This document shows positions 20,145 through 31,900 of a stretch of DNA of 64,000 nucleotides, piece after piece. The notes beneath the pieces were generated by a model that was not told the origin of the DNA, searched no databases, and saw only the letters and a program-made list of their open reading frames with translations. The stretch's first letter is position 1. Every line of letters starts with the position of its first letter. Source of the DNA: Lateolabrax maculatus. Its lineage: Eukaryota > Chordata > Actinopteri > Acropomatiformes > Lateolabracidae. The stretch spans positions 496,001 to 560,000 of the forward strand of contig CM062198.1 in assembly GCA_031216445.1 (NCBI GenBank), in the 5' to 3' direction. The translations under genes were made by a program, and so were the position numbers.

Positions 20145-23100
20145 CACTGTAAAATCTAATTAGTTGACCTTACTTAAAAAAAGTATGCAAACTCGTTGCA
20201 AATTAAGCAAAGTAATCTTAAGAATAGTGAGTTAGAAAAGCTTGTTTATTTTAAGTGTGCAGTACCAAATCAAGTAGTACAACTAAAAAAAAAAAAAAAA
20301 AGTTCATGTAACTTAATAGCCATGCTTAGTGTTAACTTAATTTTTTCATTTTGTGTGGACTGCTTGATACAAATTTAACCCCACTTAGAATTATGATACC
20401 TACTACTTACTACTCACTCATTTTTTTTCAGTTCATTTCAGTTCAGTTAAATTAAACAAACCAATTTCCTTGAATGGGTCCTTGTCCTTCTCCCATTTCT
20501 TATCTATTTTAGCTGTTATTACCTAATAAAGGGAAAAACACCACAAACATATACTTTAAAAGAACACTCACTGGGTTTGTTCAGCTGCATTACAACATTT
20601 ATTAAAACAAAATTGCATCACTGACAGATCTAGACTGAACAATAAATGTTCGATATTGTTACTTTTGATTCCAATTCTCCAATATAAAATGTGTGTTTTA
20701 TCACTCATGTAATAACCTTACAATAAACAGTAAAATGACTGTTCTCTATCCTCTTGTCATATTTAATGTATTTTAAAGCTAGTTGCAAAATTGCTCATAG
20801 TGTGATCTATGTCTGTTAGGCTATTGTAATAACAATATGCATTAAATCTATTATTCAGCCTCAAGTGTTCTGTTCCCAAGTATCACTTTCTTGTACATTC
20901 AAGTACAAAACAGCAGCTAAACAACAAACTTGTGGTTTGATTTGACTGTAGAACATGACATGGACATGGCAAAAATAAAACCACATTTTTGTGAGCTAAT
21001 TCTATGCATGTAACAGTCTCACAATATTAAACAGGTAAACACCTGATAATTACAGGACTTCAGTGCATGCAAAATCATTGCATTTCTGATCAAAACTGAA
21101 AGTACAACAAATGCTTTTGTGTCCCAAAGCGAGCATCAGTCCAAGGTTTAAACCAACACAGAAAAACATCACTCCTTGGGTTTTGTATTTGTACTACATT
21201 ATAACTACTATAATTAAAAGTTTTCCCAAAACACAAATGTAAACAGGTCAACCTTGCTAGGTTCCTTTCTGACAACATTATCTAACAACTCTTTGCAACA
21301 CAAGGTGGCGCTATTTCCACCATTAGCATACTAGCATAACATGGTACACTTTAATAGAATTTTTTTTTTTTTTGAGATCATAAACAAGCCAGCTCAGTTG
21401 CATGAAAGCATAAAACTTTCTCTGATAACAGGAGAACATTAACTGCTGCATAATTTACAAAGTGCTATCTGACAGCTGATGGCTCTTTACTGGTCTAACC
21501 CAGTAGACTGTTCTTCAAAGTTAACAGTTTTGGTGGGAGGTTTTCTTTCCCAGTCCAAGCATCACAGTCTGAATGAAGTTGAGTGTATTTGCCATGCATT
21601 TTGGGTAATCCAAATGCAAAGCATATGTAAGCCCAAATAACAGACAAACTGCCTGAGGCAAGTTTTTTTATATGATCCATGATGATACCTCCCTCCAGAA
21701 TGATGGCAGTGGAGATGGGCTGGAGGTCTACTGAACTTGGACCCTCATGAGGATTATCTTCACTGACAACTGTCAGCACACCGACAGTGCATTCTAGGGC
21801 CTCGTCTCTCGCTGTACCCTACAAAGACACACACACACATTCTTCAGCATGGCAATTTATGCTCTTCTAAACATTCATTTTTAATGTTGAAAGCATTTGC
21901 TAGGGAATATGGTTTTAAATATGTGTTCACACTGGATTGTTACAATATAACCAACAAAATAAATGTGGTATGATTAAACTAAAGCTATGGTCCACAAGGT
22001 CCATATATTCTTAAACAGTGACACTGACTTTTCAGCCTGGACTCCTGCTCCTTAGATTTACAATTAATCAATGTGTACAACGTTTATGTGGCAAATTTCA
22101 TTTTTATTTACTGGCTGTTTAAATACCTCTCAGATTAGCTGTGGAGGAATTGCCATACAAAATACATCAATCACTGTACAAAATGTATATTGTATATTGT
22201 GCAGATAAAATTACATCTTCTATGTCAGCACAGATATAGTTCTATTTTAATGCAGACCAAACTTTTTCTTATGTGCAAGTACTTACAGAGCATGTCTTGA
22301 AGAATTCACTGGAGTCGTCACCAAGTAAAATAGGAATGCCTTTGAGGACAACAGAGCGAAGTACTGTCACGTCTGGTGTCTAATGATACACAGAGAGAGA
22401 AAAGACCAGTTAACAGAGTAATTTGCAAGGCACAAGCACAAGTCAGACAGGAAATAGAATAGGTTGGGCTGGATCATCTCATTTAGAACTTGATTGATGA
22501 ACTATCACACAGATCAAAAGCAAAATTAACCTACTTACCATCCAGCTCATGTGCTGCATCAGCTCACTGAGCTTCTGGCCAACAGTTCCCCTTCTTGTTT
22601 TGAAAAGTTCAATGAAACGTGGGGTATACTGGTCCAGAGCCTCAAAGAAGTCTCCCTCAAGATTCTTACTTGCGATTCTGTTGAACTCAGCAAACACCTG
22701 AAAAGTAGAGAGAGGGGTGGGTAGGGATGGAGAGATGGCAGAAGTGTTAACATTCCAACAAGTGTGTTTGGATTTCTAGCCACACACCTTGAATTTCTTT
22801 TTGATAGGCATTATTTTATTGGTTGAGAACAAAAATAGTTTACCTGTCTGTGAAGAGTGCTGGCCATCGTTCAACAATGTTCTGTACAGCAGGTTCCTTT
22901 TCTACAATTTCTTGTCTGCGTAGTGGGAATGATTGGTCCATCATTTGTGAGATGAGAGTGCCATTGGGTTGTTTCTTTTTCATTTCTTCCACGAGAACCT
23001 TTCTGGCATTTTCAAGGCTTGTTTCATCATGTCCTTCAGGTAAGTTAGGTAGGTAGTTTGCTTCACCTCTTTTTGGCCGTTTGATATTCTTGCTTGAGGA

Positions 23101-25141
23101 TTCTCCTTCTGGGTTGCCTTTACTTCTTTTGCCTCCATTGATTGCTACATCCTCACATCCAGCTTTTTGAAGCTTTGTGCGATAATTTAAGGCTGTTTTT
23201 CCAGCCATACCATCTGTGTGGTCCAGGCTCAGTGAGGCAGGGGTGTTTGCTAATTAGTGCTTTTGCAACACTGCTGAAGTCATCATCTTTAGGGTAAGCC
23301 TTGAAACTGTACATCGTCTCAGCAAGCTTTTCTAGTATGTCATGCTTCATATCTCGTGGTAGAGTCATACGTGTTCCATCCTTCATAAAGGCAAGATCTG
23401 CCTGTCTGAGTCTATAGTCAACATCAACTGAGAAATTGGGTATGTCAAAGAAATCTGGCCACTGTTGTCTTAGCGATGGTGATGCTCTTCCTGTCGACAG
23501 GATCTCAGTGTCTGCTGTGCTGCACTCAGTGTCTGATGTTGTGGTGGGTGATGACAATGCGGTTAAATGGAGAGTCACAAGAGGGATGATTTTGAGCGTA
23601 GCTCTTTCAGGTAAATCAGTTATTTCAGTCAAATTGCAGAGGGCATTATGGAAGTCTTGATCTTCATACTGCAGTTTAAAGTCATACTGCAGTGAGAGTT
23701 TATCTACCAGTTGCACTTTTAATTCTTCAATAGACTGTGGTCTCTCATTTAAAGTCAACTTCCTGATATCATCTTCAGCGATGATGAGTAGAGCAAGCTG
23801 AATGGAATGAAGAGAGGAGCGATATTTAGGGTGTAGATTTCCAAGTACCCAGTAGATGGCAGCTTGTGTTTCTTTCTGGAGGTTCCCAAGGGCTTAGCCA
23901 CCTCAAAATCATCTATGTACAAGAAAAGAGCAATCCTGAATTCTTCCTCTGTCAAGAGAGAATTGTCTTTAAACCGGTAACCATCCCTGTGAGATCTGTA
24001 TCCTTGTGACAAATTTGTCTCAGATGACATGGCCTTATCTAAAATTTCTCCATTGTTTAGTAATGTCTGCAGCATTTTTAGTATGGGGATATACACAACT
24101 GTCTGCCTGTCATTTTTTAGGACAAACTCAATAGGCGTCACCACTGAGAATTCTTTTCAAATGTATGATGTTCGCTTGCTAGTGGTTGACAATGACCCCC
24201 TAGTAGAAGTGAATTTCAGGAATACATTATTCTCAGTAAATACTTTAGCTATCTCACTCACTTAAGAGTCCTCAACATCTCCACAATGTTGATTTAGTAT
24301 TTTTCCAACCGAGGTATGTAACAATGGCTGTGAAAGCACATAAATTTGGTTGATCTGCTCTATAACTTCTTGCAGGGCATTTTCAGAGATGTTAAGAATC
24401 GATGACATTTTCAGAAAAACAGCAGATACATTATGTTCCAACTGACTCTCCAAGTCTCCCACATCTTCATTGAGCTCAGTAACCTCAAACTCAACCTGAT
24501 CAGTTTCAGGGGCACTATCCTCAGGTTGAATATTTATATTAGGTGGAGGTACCTCAAGTACATTATGTGACACAATTTCAGGTTTGAATGCCATCTTATT
24601 GTGGTCTTGATGTTCTTTGCTTTTATGTGCATTAAATGTTGAATAAACATTGCTCTGAAAGCTACAGCCTTGATATGGACAGGAAACCTTTTGCTTCAGC
24701 TTCAAATGTCTTCGTAAATGGGTAAAAAAGTCAGCTCCAGTGCAAGGCTCCACAAAGTCACACAGCTGACAATGGAAAGCAGTTTCACCCACGTTCCCCA
24801 GGTCCTTTTGAGTGTGCCATGTTGATAAGTGGACTTTGAGTGCATTGAAAGATTTAAATGTGCACAGGCACTCCTTATAAAGGCACGGTAGTGGTGATAT
24901 TCGAGTGTGGCACCCGTGTTTTAAGCGGTAATGCTTAAGTAAGAAGCACCTCTTTTCAGCACAAAATGTGCAGTACTTACACAACCACTGCATAGGAAGT
25001 TTTTTGTCTTCTTGAAAAATCTGAAAAGAAAAGATCATTTTAGCATCAAGCCCGGCAAAATAGAAACAAAAAACAAAAACACTAACATGCAGTATCAGAC
25101 TTGAAATACCAGAGCAACAGAAAAAAACCTTCCTTGCAAAA
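20145..25141 (-). mobile_element. CACTA-like element copy 4, 5' part deleted
   Basis: The terminus is at 20145. The 3' arm 20145-21494 carries the variants ACAAAATTGC near 20608, CAGTAAAATG near 20728 and AATCAATG near 22067 (the last in an intron), all shared with copy 5 only. No gene is supported in the arm. Confidence 0.75.
21495..25020 (-). pseudogene. Zinc-finger/PB1 fusion gene copy 4
   Basis: Exon 3 is 22844-25020, exon 4 is 22539-22697, exon 5 is 22287-22379 and exon 6 is 21495-21818. The shared stops are at 24262 (TAA) and 24157 (TGA). The exon is preceded by an unusual junction at 25142: one extra A compared with the other short units opens a 384-codon frame (24262-25416) from the ERV integrase fragment through the intron remnant into the zinc fingers. 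With copy 5 it shares a group of substitutions in its 3' arm, so the two are close sisters. With copy 2 it shares the NVS variant. Confidence 0.86.
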
Positions 25142-25424
25142 ATTGTCTCAGCTACAAACGCAGGTCGGAAAAATGGTGACCACCAGACTGCTTGAAGGCA
25201 TCTCAACACCTCCCCACTTGTGCAATGGTCCTGACCATGCGCACTACGTGTAGCAACCTGTACCAAAGATGTTGGGAGGACAATATGTCCATGTGCACTT
25301 CGCCATAGCCCATGTGATGGACCTTCTTCAGTGATTATACTTGCCCCCCTTTTTGCCCATACAGAATGTGCATATGGACTTGCCTGATGTTGTGCTGCTA
25401 TTACATAGCAGCACATATATATAG

Positions 25425-25478
<54 letters not shown>

Positions 25479-26027
25479 TCTGTCAGTGGTTCACAATCTC
25501 CAGCTACTAGCAGTGGTCCTATACAGGTGGGTGTAGCTATGCGTTTTGCGGCTTCATCTGCTAAGTTGTTGCCTTTAGCTATCAGGGAATTCGTTTTTTG
25601 ATGAGCTACGCATTTAATGATGGCTAACACTTTTGGATGGTGTATGGCTTCTAGTAAAGCTGAGATGGCAGAAATGACGACATGTGTCTCACCGTTTGTG
25701 GTTTGGGAGCTTTCGATACTGCCTCAATTTGTGAGGGCACTATAGCTCATTTAGTGCCACAGAGTTGTCTACCTAAGTATTCAACCTGTGTCTGGCAAAA
25801 CTGTAATTTATTTTTACTCACCTTGTGAGCCCCCTTTTCTAAAGCCATCAGGGCTGAGACTGAGTCTTGTGCACATTGAGCTTTGGAGGTGCTACATATC
25901 AAGAGATCATCTACATATTGTAGTACTGTACTGGACACGTCTAGGTGTTGCAGGTCATTAGCCAATACTCGACTGAATATTGAGGGACTTTCAACATAGC
26001 TCTGCGGGAGACGTGTGTACGTATACT
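25142..26027 (-). mobile_element. ERV pol fragment 4, in frame with zinc fingers
   Basis: The YVDD frame is 25747-25965 and the RNase H end about 25477-25665. The integrase N-domain (25156-25416) is in frame with the downstream zinc-finger exon because the joint has GCAAAAATTG rather than GCAAAATTG. Cys for Arg in GEVLRRLQ is private. Confidence 0.82.
25414..25476. repeat. (TA)n tract in ERV fragment 4
   Basis: It also lacks TCAT and ends AAGTCTGTC, a flank shared only with the tract of L unit 1. Confidence 0.95.
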
Positions 26028-29000
26028 CACTGTAAAATCTAATTAGTTGACCTTACTTAAAAAAAGTATGCAAACTCGTTGCAAATTAAGCAAAGTAATC
26101 TTAAGAATAGTGAGTTAGAAAAGCTTGTTTATTTTAAGTGTGCAGTACCAAATCAAGTAGTACAACTAAAAAAAAAAAAAAAAAGTTCATGTAACTTAAT
26201 AGCCATGCTTAGTGTTAACTTAATTTTTTCATTTTGTGTGGACTGCTTGATACAAATTTAACCCCACTTAGAATTATGATACCTACTACTTACTACTCAC
26301 TCATTTTTTTTCAGTTCATTTCAGTTCAGTTAAATTAAACAAACCAATTTCCTTGAATGGGTCCTTGTCCTTCTCCCATTTCTTATCTATTTTAGCTGTT
26401 ATTACCTAATAAAGGGAAAAACACCACAAACATATACTTTAAAAGAACACTCACTGGGTTTGTTAAGCTGCATTACAACATTTATTAAAACAAAATTGCA
26501 TCACTGACAGATCTAGACTGAACAATAAATGTTCGATATTGTTACTTTTGATTCCAATTCTCCAATATAAAATGTGTGTTTTATCACTCATGTAATAACC
26601 TTACAATAAACAGTAAAATGACTGTTCTCTATCCTCTTGTCATATTTAATGTATTTTAAAGCTAGTTGCAAAATTGCTCATAGTGTGATCTATGTCTGTT
26701 AGGCTATTGTAATAACAATATGCATTAAATCTATTATTCAGCCTCAAGTGTTCTGTTCCCAAGTATCACTTTCTTGTACATTCAAGTACAAAACAGCAGC
26801 TAAACAACAAACTTGTGGTTTGATTTGACTGTAGAACATGACATGGACATGGCAAAAATAAAACCACATTTTTGTGAGCTAATTCTATGCATGTAACAGT
26901 CTCACAATATTAAACAGGTAAACACCTGATAATTACAGGACTTCAGTGCATGCAAAATCATTGCATTTCTGATCAAAACTGAAAGTACAACAAATGCTTT
27001 TGTGTCCCAAAGCGAGCATCAGTCCAAGGTTTAAACCAACACAGAAAAACATCACTCCTTGGGTTTTGTATTTGTACTACATTATAACTACTATAATTAA
27101 AAGTTTTCCCAAAACACAAATGTAAACAGGTCAACCTTGCTAGGTTCCTTTCTGACAACATTATCTAACAACTCTTTGCAACACAAGGTGGCGCTATTTC
27201 CACCATTAGCATACTAGCATAACATGGTACACTTTAATAGAATTTTTTTTTTTTTTGAGATCATAAACAAGCCAGCTCAGTTGCATGAAAGCATAAAACT
27301 TTCTCTGATAACAGGAGAACATTAACTGCTGCATAATTTACAAAGTGCTATCTGACAGCTGATGGCTCTTTACTGGTCTAACCCAGTAGACTGTTCTTCA
27401 AAGTTAACAGTTTTGGTGGGAGGTTTTCTTTCCCAGTCCAAGCATCACAGTCTGAATGAAGTTGAGTGTATTTGCCATGCATTTTGGGTAATCCAAATGC
27501 AAAGCATATGTAAGCCCAAATAACAGACAAACTGCCTGAGGCAAGTTTTTTTATATGATCCATGATGATACCTCCCTCCAGAATGATGGCAGTGGAGATG
27601 GGCTGGAGGTCTACTGAACTTGGACCCTCATGAGGATTATCTTCACTGACAACTGTCAGCACACCGACAGTGCATTCTAGGGCCTCGTCTCTCGCTGTAC
27701 CCTACAAAGACACACACACACATTCTTCAGCATGGCAATTTATGCTCTTCTAAACATTCATTTTTAATGTTGAAAGCATTTGCTAGGGAATATGGTTTTA
27801 AATATGTGTTCACACTGGATTGTTACAATATAACCAACAAAATAAATGTGGTATGATTAAACTAAAGCTATGGTCCACAAGGTCCATATATTCTTAAACA
27901 GTGACACTGACTTTTCAGCCTGGACTCCTGCTCCTTAGATTTACAATTAATCAATGTGTACAACGTTTATGTGGCAAATTTCATTTTTATTTACTGGCTG
28001 TTTAAATACCTCTCAGATTAGCTGTGGAGGAATTGCCATACAAAATACATCAATCACTGTACAAAATGTATATTGTATATTGTGCAGATAAAATTACATC
28101 TTCTATGTCAGCACAGATATAGTTCTATTTTAATGCAGACCAAACTTTTTCTTATGTGCAAGTACTTACAGAGCATGTCTTGAAGAATTCACTGGAGTCG
28201 TCACCAAGTAAAATAGGAATGCCTTTGAGGACAACAGAGCGAAGTACTGTCACGTCTGGTGTCTAATGATACACAGAGAGAGAAAAGACCAGTTAACAGA
28301 GTAATTTGCAAGGCACAAGCACAAGTCAGACAGGAAATAGAATAGGTTGGGCTGGATCATCTCATTTAGAACTTGATTGATGAACTATCACACAGATCAA
28401 AAGCAAAATTAACCTACTTACCATCCAGCTCATGTGCTGCATCAGCTCACTGAGCTTCTGGCCAACAGTTCCCCTTCTTGTTTTGAAAAGTTCAATGAAA
28501 CGTGGGGTATACTGGTCCAGAGCCTCAAAGAAGTCTCCCTCAAGATTCTTACTTGCGATTCTGTTGAACTCAGCAAACACCTGAAAAGTAGAGAGAGGGG
28601 TGGGTAGGGATGGAGAGATGGCAGAAGTGTTAACATTCCAACAAGTGTGTTTGGATTTCTAGCCACACACCTTGAATTTCTTTTTGATAGGCATTATTTT
28701 ATTGGTTGAGAACAAAAATAGTTTACCTGTCTGTGAAGAGTGCTGGCCATCGTTCAACAATGTTCTGTACAGCAGGTTCCTTTTCTACAATTTCTTGTCT
28801 GCGTAGTGGGAATGATTGGTCCATCATTTGTGAGATGAGAGTGCCATTGGGTTGTTTCTTCTTCATTTCTTCCACGAGAACCTTTCTGGCATTTTCAAGG
28901 CTTGTTTCATCATGTCCTTCAGGTAAGTTAGGTAGGTAGTTTGCTTCACCTCTTTTTGGCCGTTTGATATTCTTGCTTGAGGATTCTCCTTCTGGGTTGC

Positions 29001-31023
29001 CTTTACTTCTTTTGCCTCCATTGATTGCTACATCCTCACATCCAGCTTTTTGAAGCTTTGTGCGATAATTTAAGGCTGTTTTTCCAGCCATACCATCTGT
29101 GTGGTCCAGGCTCAGTGAGGCAGGGGTGTTTGCTAATTAGTGCTTTTGCAACACTGCTGAAGTCATCATCTTTAGGGTAAGCCTTGAAACTGTACATCGT
29201 CTCAGCAAGCTTTTCTAGTATGTCATGCTTCATATCTCGTGGTAGAGTCATACGTGTTCCATCCTTCATAAAGGCAAGATCTGCCTGTCTGAGTCTATAG
29301 TCAACATCAACTGAGAAATTGGGTATGTCAAAGAAATCTGGCCACTGTTGTCTTAGCGATGGTGATGCTCTTCCTGTCGACAGGATCTCAGTGTCTGCTG
29401 TGCTGCACTCAGTGTCTGATGTTGTGGTGGGTGATGACAATGCGGTTAAATGGAGAGTCACAAGAGGGATGATTTTGAGCGTAGCTCTTTCAGGTAAATC
29501 AGTTATTTCAGTCAAATTGCAGAGGGCATTATGGAAGTCTTGATCTTCATACTGCAGTTTAAAGTCATACTGCAGTGACAGTTTATCTACCAGTTGCACT
29601 TTTAATTCTTCAATAGACTGTGGTCTCTCATTTAAAGTCAACTTCCTGATATCATCTTCAGCGATGATGAGTAGAGCAAGCTGAATGGAATGAAGAGAGG
29701 AGCGATATTTAGGGTGTAGATTTCCAAGTACCCAGTAGATGGCAGCTTGTGTTTCTTTCTGGAGGTTCCCAAGGGCTTAGCCACCTCAAAATCATCTATG
29801 TACAAGAAAAGAGCAATCCTGAATTCTTCCTCTGTCAAGAGAGAATTGTCTTTAAACCGGTAACCATCCCTGTGAGATCTGTATCCTTGTGACAAATTTG
29901 TCTCAGATGACATGGCCTTATCTAAAATTTCTCCATTGTTTAGTAATGTCTGCAGCATTTTTAGTATGGGGATATACACAACTGTCTGCCTGTCATTTTT
30001 TAGGACAAACTCAATAGGCGTCACCACTGAGAATTCTTTTCAAATGTATGATGTTCGCTTGCTAGTGGTTGACAATGACCCCCTAGTAGAAGTGAATTTC
30101 AGGAATACATTATTCTCAGTAAATACTTTAGCTATCTCACTCACTTAAGAGTCCTCAACATCTCCACAATGTTGATTTAGTATTTTTCCAACCGAGGTAT
30201 GTAACAATGGCTGTGAAAGCACATAAATTTGGTTGATCTGCTCTATAACTTCTTGCAGGGCATTTTCAGAGATGTTAAGAATCGATGACATTTTCAGAAA
30301 AACAGCAGCTACATTATGTTCCAACTGACTCTCCAAGTCTCCCACATCTTCATTGAGCTCAGTAACCTCAAACTCAACCTGATCAGTTTCAGGGGCACTA
30401 TCCTCAGGTTGAATATTTATATTAGGTGGAGGTACCTCAAGTACATTATGTGACACAATTTCAGGTTTGAATGCCATCTTATTGTGGTCTTGATGTTCTT
30501 TGCTTTTATGTGCATTAAAGGTTGAATAAACATTGCTCTGAAAGCTACAGCCTTGATATGGACAGGAAACCTTTTGCTTCAGCTTCAAATGTCTTCGTAA
30601 ATGGGTAAAAAAGTCAGCTCCAGTGCAAGGCTCCACAAAGTCACACAGCTGACAATGGAAAGCAGTTTCACCCACGTTCCCCAGGTCCTTTTGAGTGTGC
30701 CATGTTGATAAGTGGACTTTGAGTGCATTGAAAGATTTAAATGTGCACAGGCACTCCTTATAAAGGCACGGTAGTGGTGATATTCGAGTGTGGCACCCGT
30801 GTTTTAAGCGGTAATGCTTAAGTAAGAAGCACCTCTTTTCAGCACAAAATGTGCAGTACTTACACAACCACTGCATAGGAAGTTTTTTGTCTTCTTGAAA
30901 AATCTGAAAAGAAAAGATCATTTTAGCATCAAGCCCGGCAAAATAGAAACAAAAAACAAAAACACTAACATGCAGTATCAGACTTGAAATACCAGAGCAA
31001 CAGAAAAAAACCTTCCTTGCAAA
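26028..31023 (-). mobile_element. CACTA-like element copy 5, 5' part deleted
   Basis: The terminus is at 26028 with TACT at 26024-26027. The 3' arm 26028-27377 repeats the sister-specific variants of copy 4 and has a private change TTAAGCTG for TTCAGCTG near 26463. It holds no supported gene. Confidence 0.75.
27378..30903 (-). pseudogene. Zinc-finger/PB1 fusion gene copy 5
   Basis: Exon 3 is 28727-30903, exon 4 is 28422-28580, exon 5 is 28170-28262 and exon 6 is 27378-27701. Its translation shows no private residue, so it represents the array consensus, including the consensus stops at 30145 (TAA) and 30040 (TGA). Promoter and exons 1-2 are missing; integrase sequence begins at 31024, in intron 2. 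Confidence 0.86.
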
Positions 31024-31306
31024 ATTGTCTCAGCTACAAACGCAGGTCGGAAAAATGGTGACCACCAGACTGCTTGAAGGCGTCTCAACACCTCCCCACT
31101 TGTGCAATGGTCCTGACCATGCGCACTACGTGTAGCAACCTGTACCAAAGATGTTGGGAGGACAATATGTCCATGTGCACTTCGCCATAGCCCATGTGAT
31201 GGACCTTCTTCAGTGATTATACTTGCCCCCCTTTTTGCCCATACAGAATGTGCATATGGACTTGCCTGATGTTGTGCTGCTATTACATAGCAGCACATAT
31301 ATATAG

Positions 31307-31337
<31 letters not shown>

Positions 31338-31900
31338 CATATATATATAAGTTTGTCAGTGGTTCACAATCTCCAGCTACTAGCAGTGGTCCTATACAGG
31401 TGGGTGTAGCTATGCGTTTTGCGGCTTCATCTGCTAAGTTGTTGCCTTTAGCTATCAGGGAATTCGTTTTTTGATGAGCTACGCATTTAATGATGGCTAA
31501 CACTTTTGGATGGTGTATGGCTTCTAGTAAAGCTGAGATGGCAGAAATGACGACATGTGTCTCACCGTTTGTGGTTTGGGAGCTTTCGATACTGCCTCAA
31601 TTTGTGAGGGCACTATAGCTCATTTAGTGCCACAGAGTTGTCTACCTAAGTATTCAACCTGTGTCTGGCAAAACTGTAATTTATTTTTACTCACCTTGTG
31701 AGCCCCCTTTTCTAAAGCCATCAGGGCTGAGACTGAGTCTTGTGCACATTGAGCTTTGGAGGTGCTACATATCAAGAGATCATCTACATATTGTAGTACT
31801 GTACTGGACACGTCTAGGTGTTGCAGGTCATTAGCCAATACTCGACTGAATATTGAGGGACTTTCAACATAGCTCTGCGGGAGACGTGTGTACGTATACT
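31024..31900 (-). mobile_element. ERV pol fragment 5
   Basis: The YVDD frame is 31620-31838, the RNase H end about 31350-31540 and the integrase N-domain 31038-31298. It matches the consensus. Confidence 0.82.
31296..31349. repeat. (TA)n tract in ERV fragment 5
   Basis: TCAT interruption is present and the tract is short. Confidence 0.95.

Larger units (their letters stand above)
620..23754 (-). repeat. Higher-order repeat block 1 (S-S-L)
   Basis: The period runs from an anchor in gene copy 1 to the same anchor in copy 4 and is 23135 bp. It holds two short connectors (junctions near 2006 and 7881) and one full long connector (13745-19255). Confidence 0.75.
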
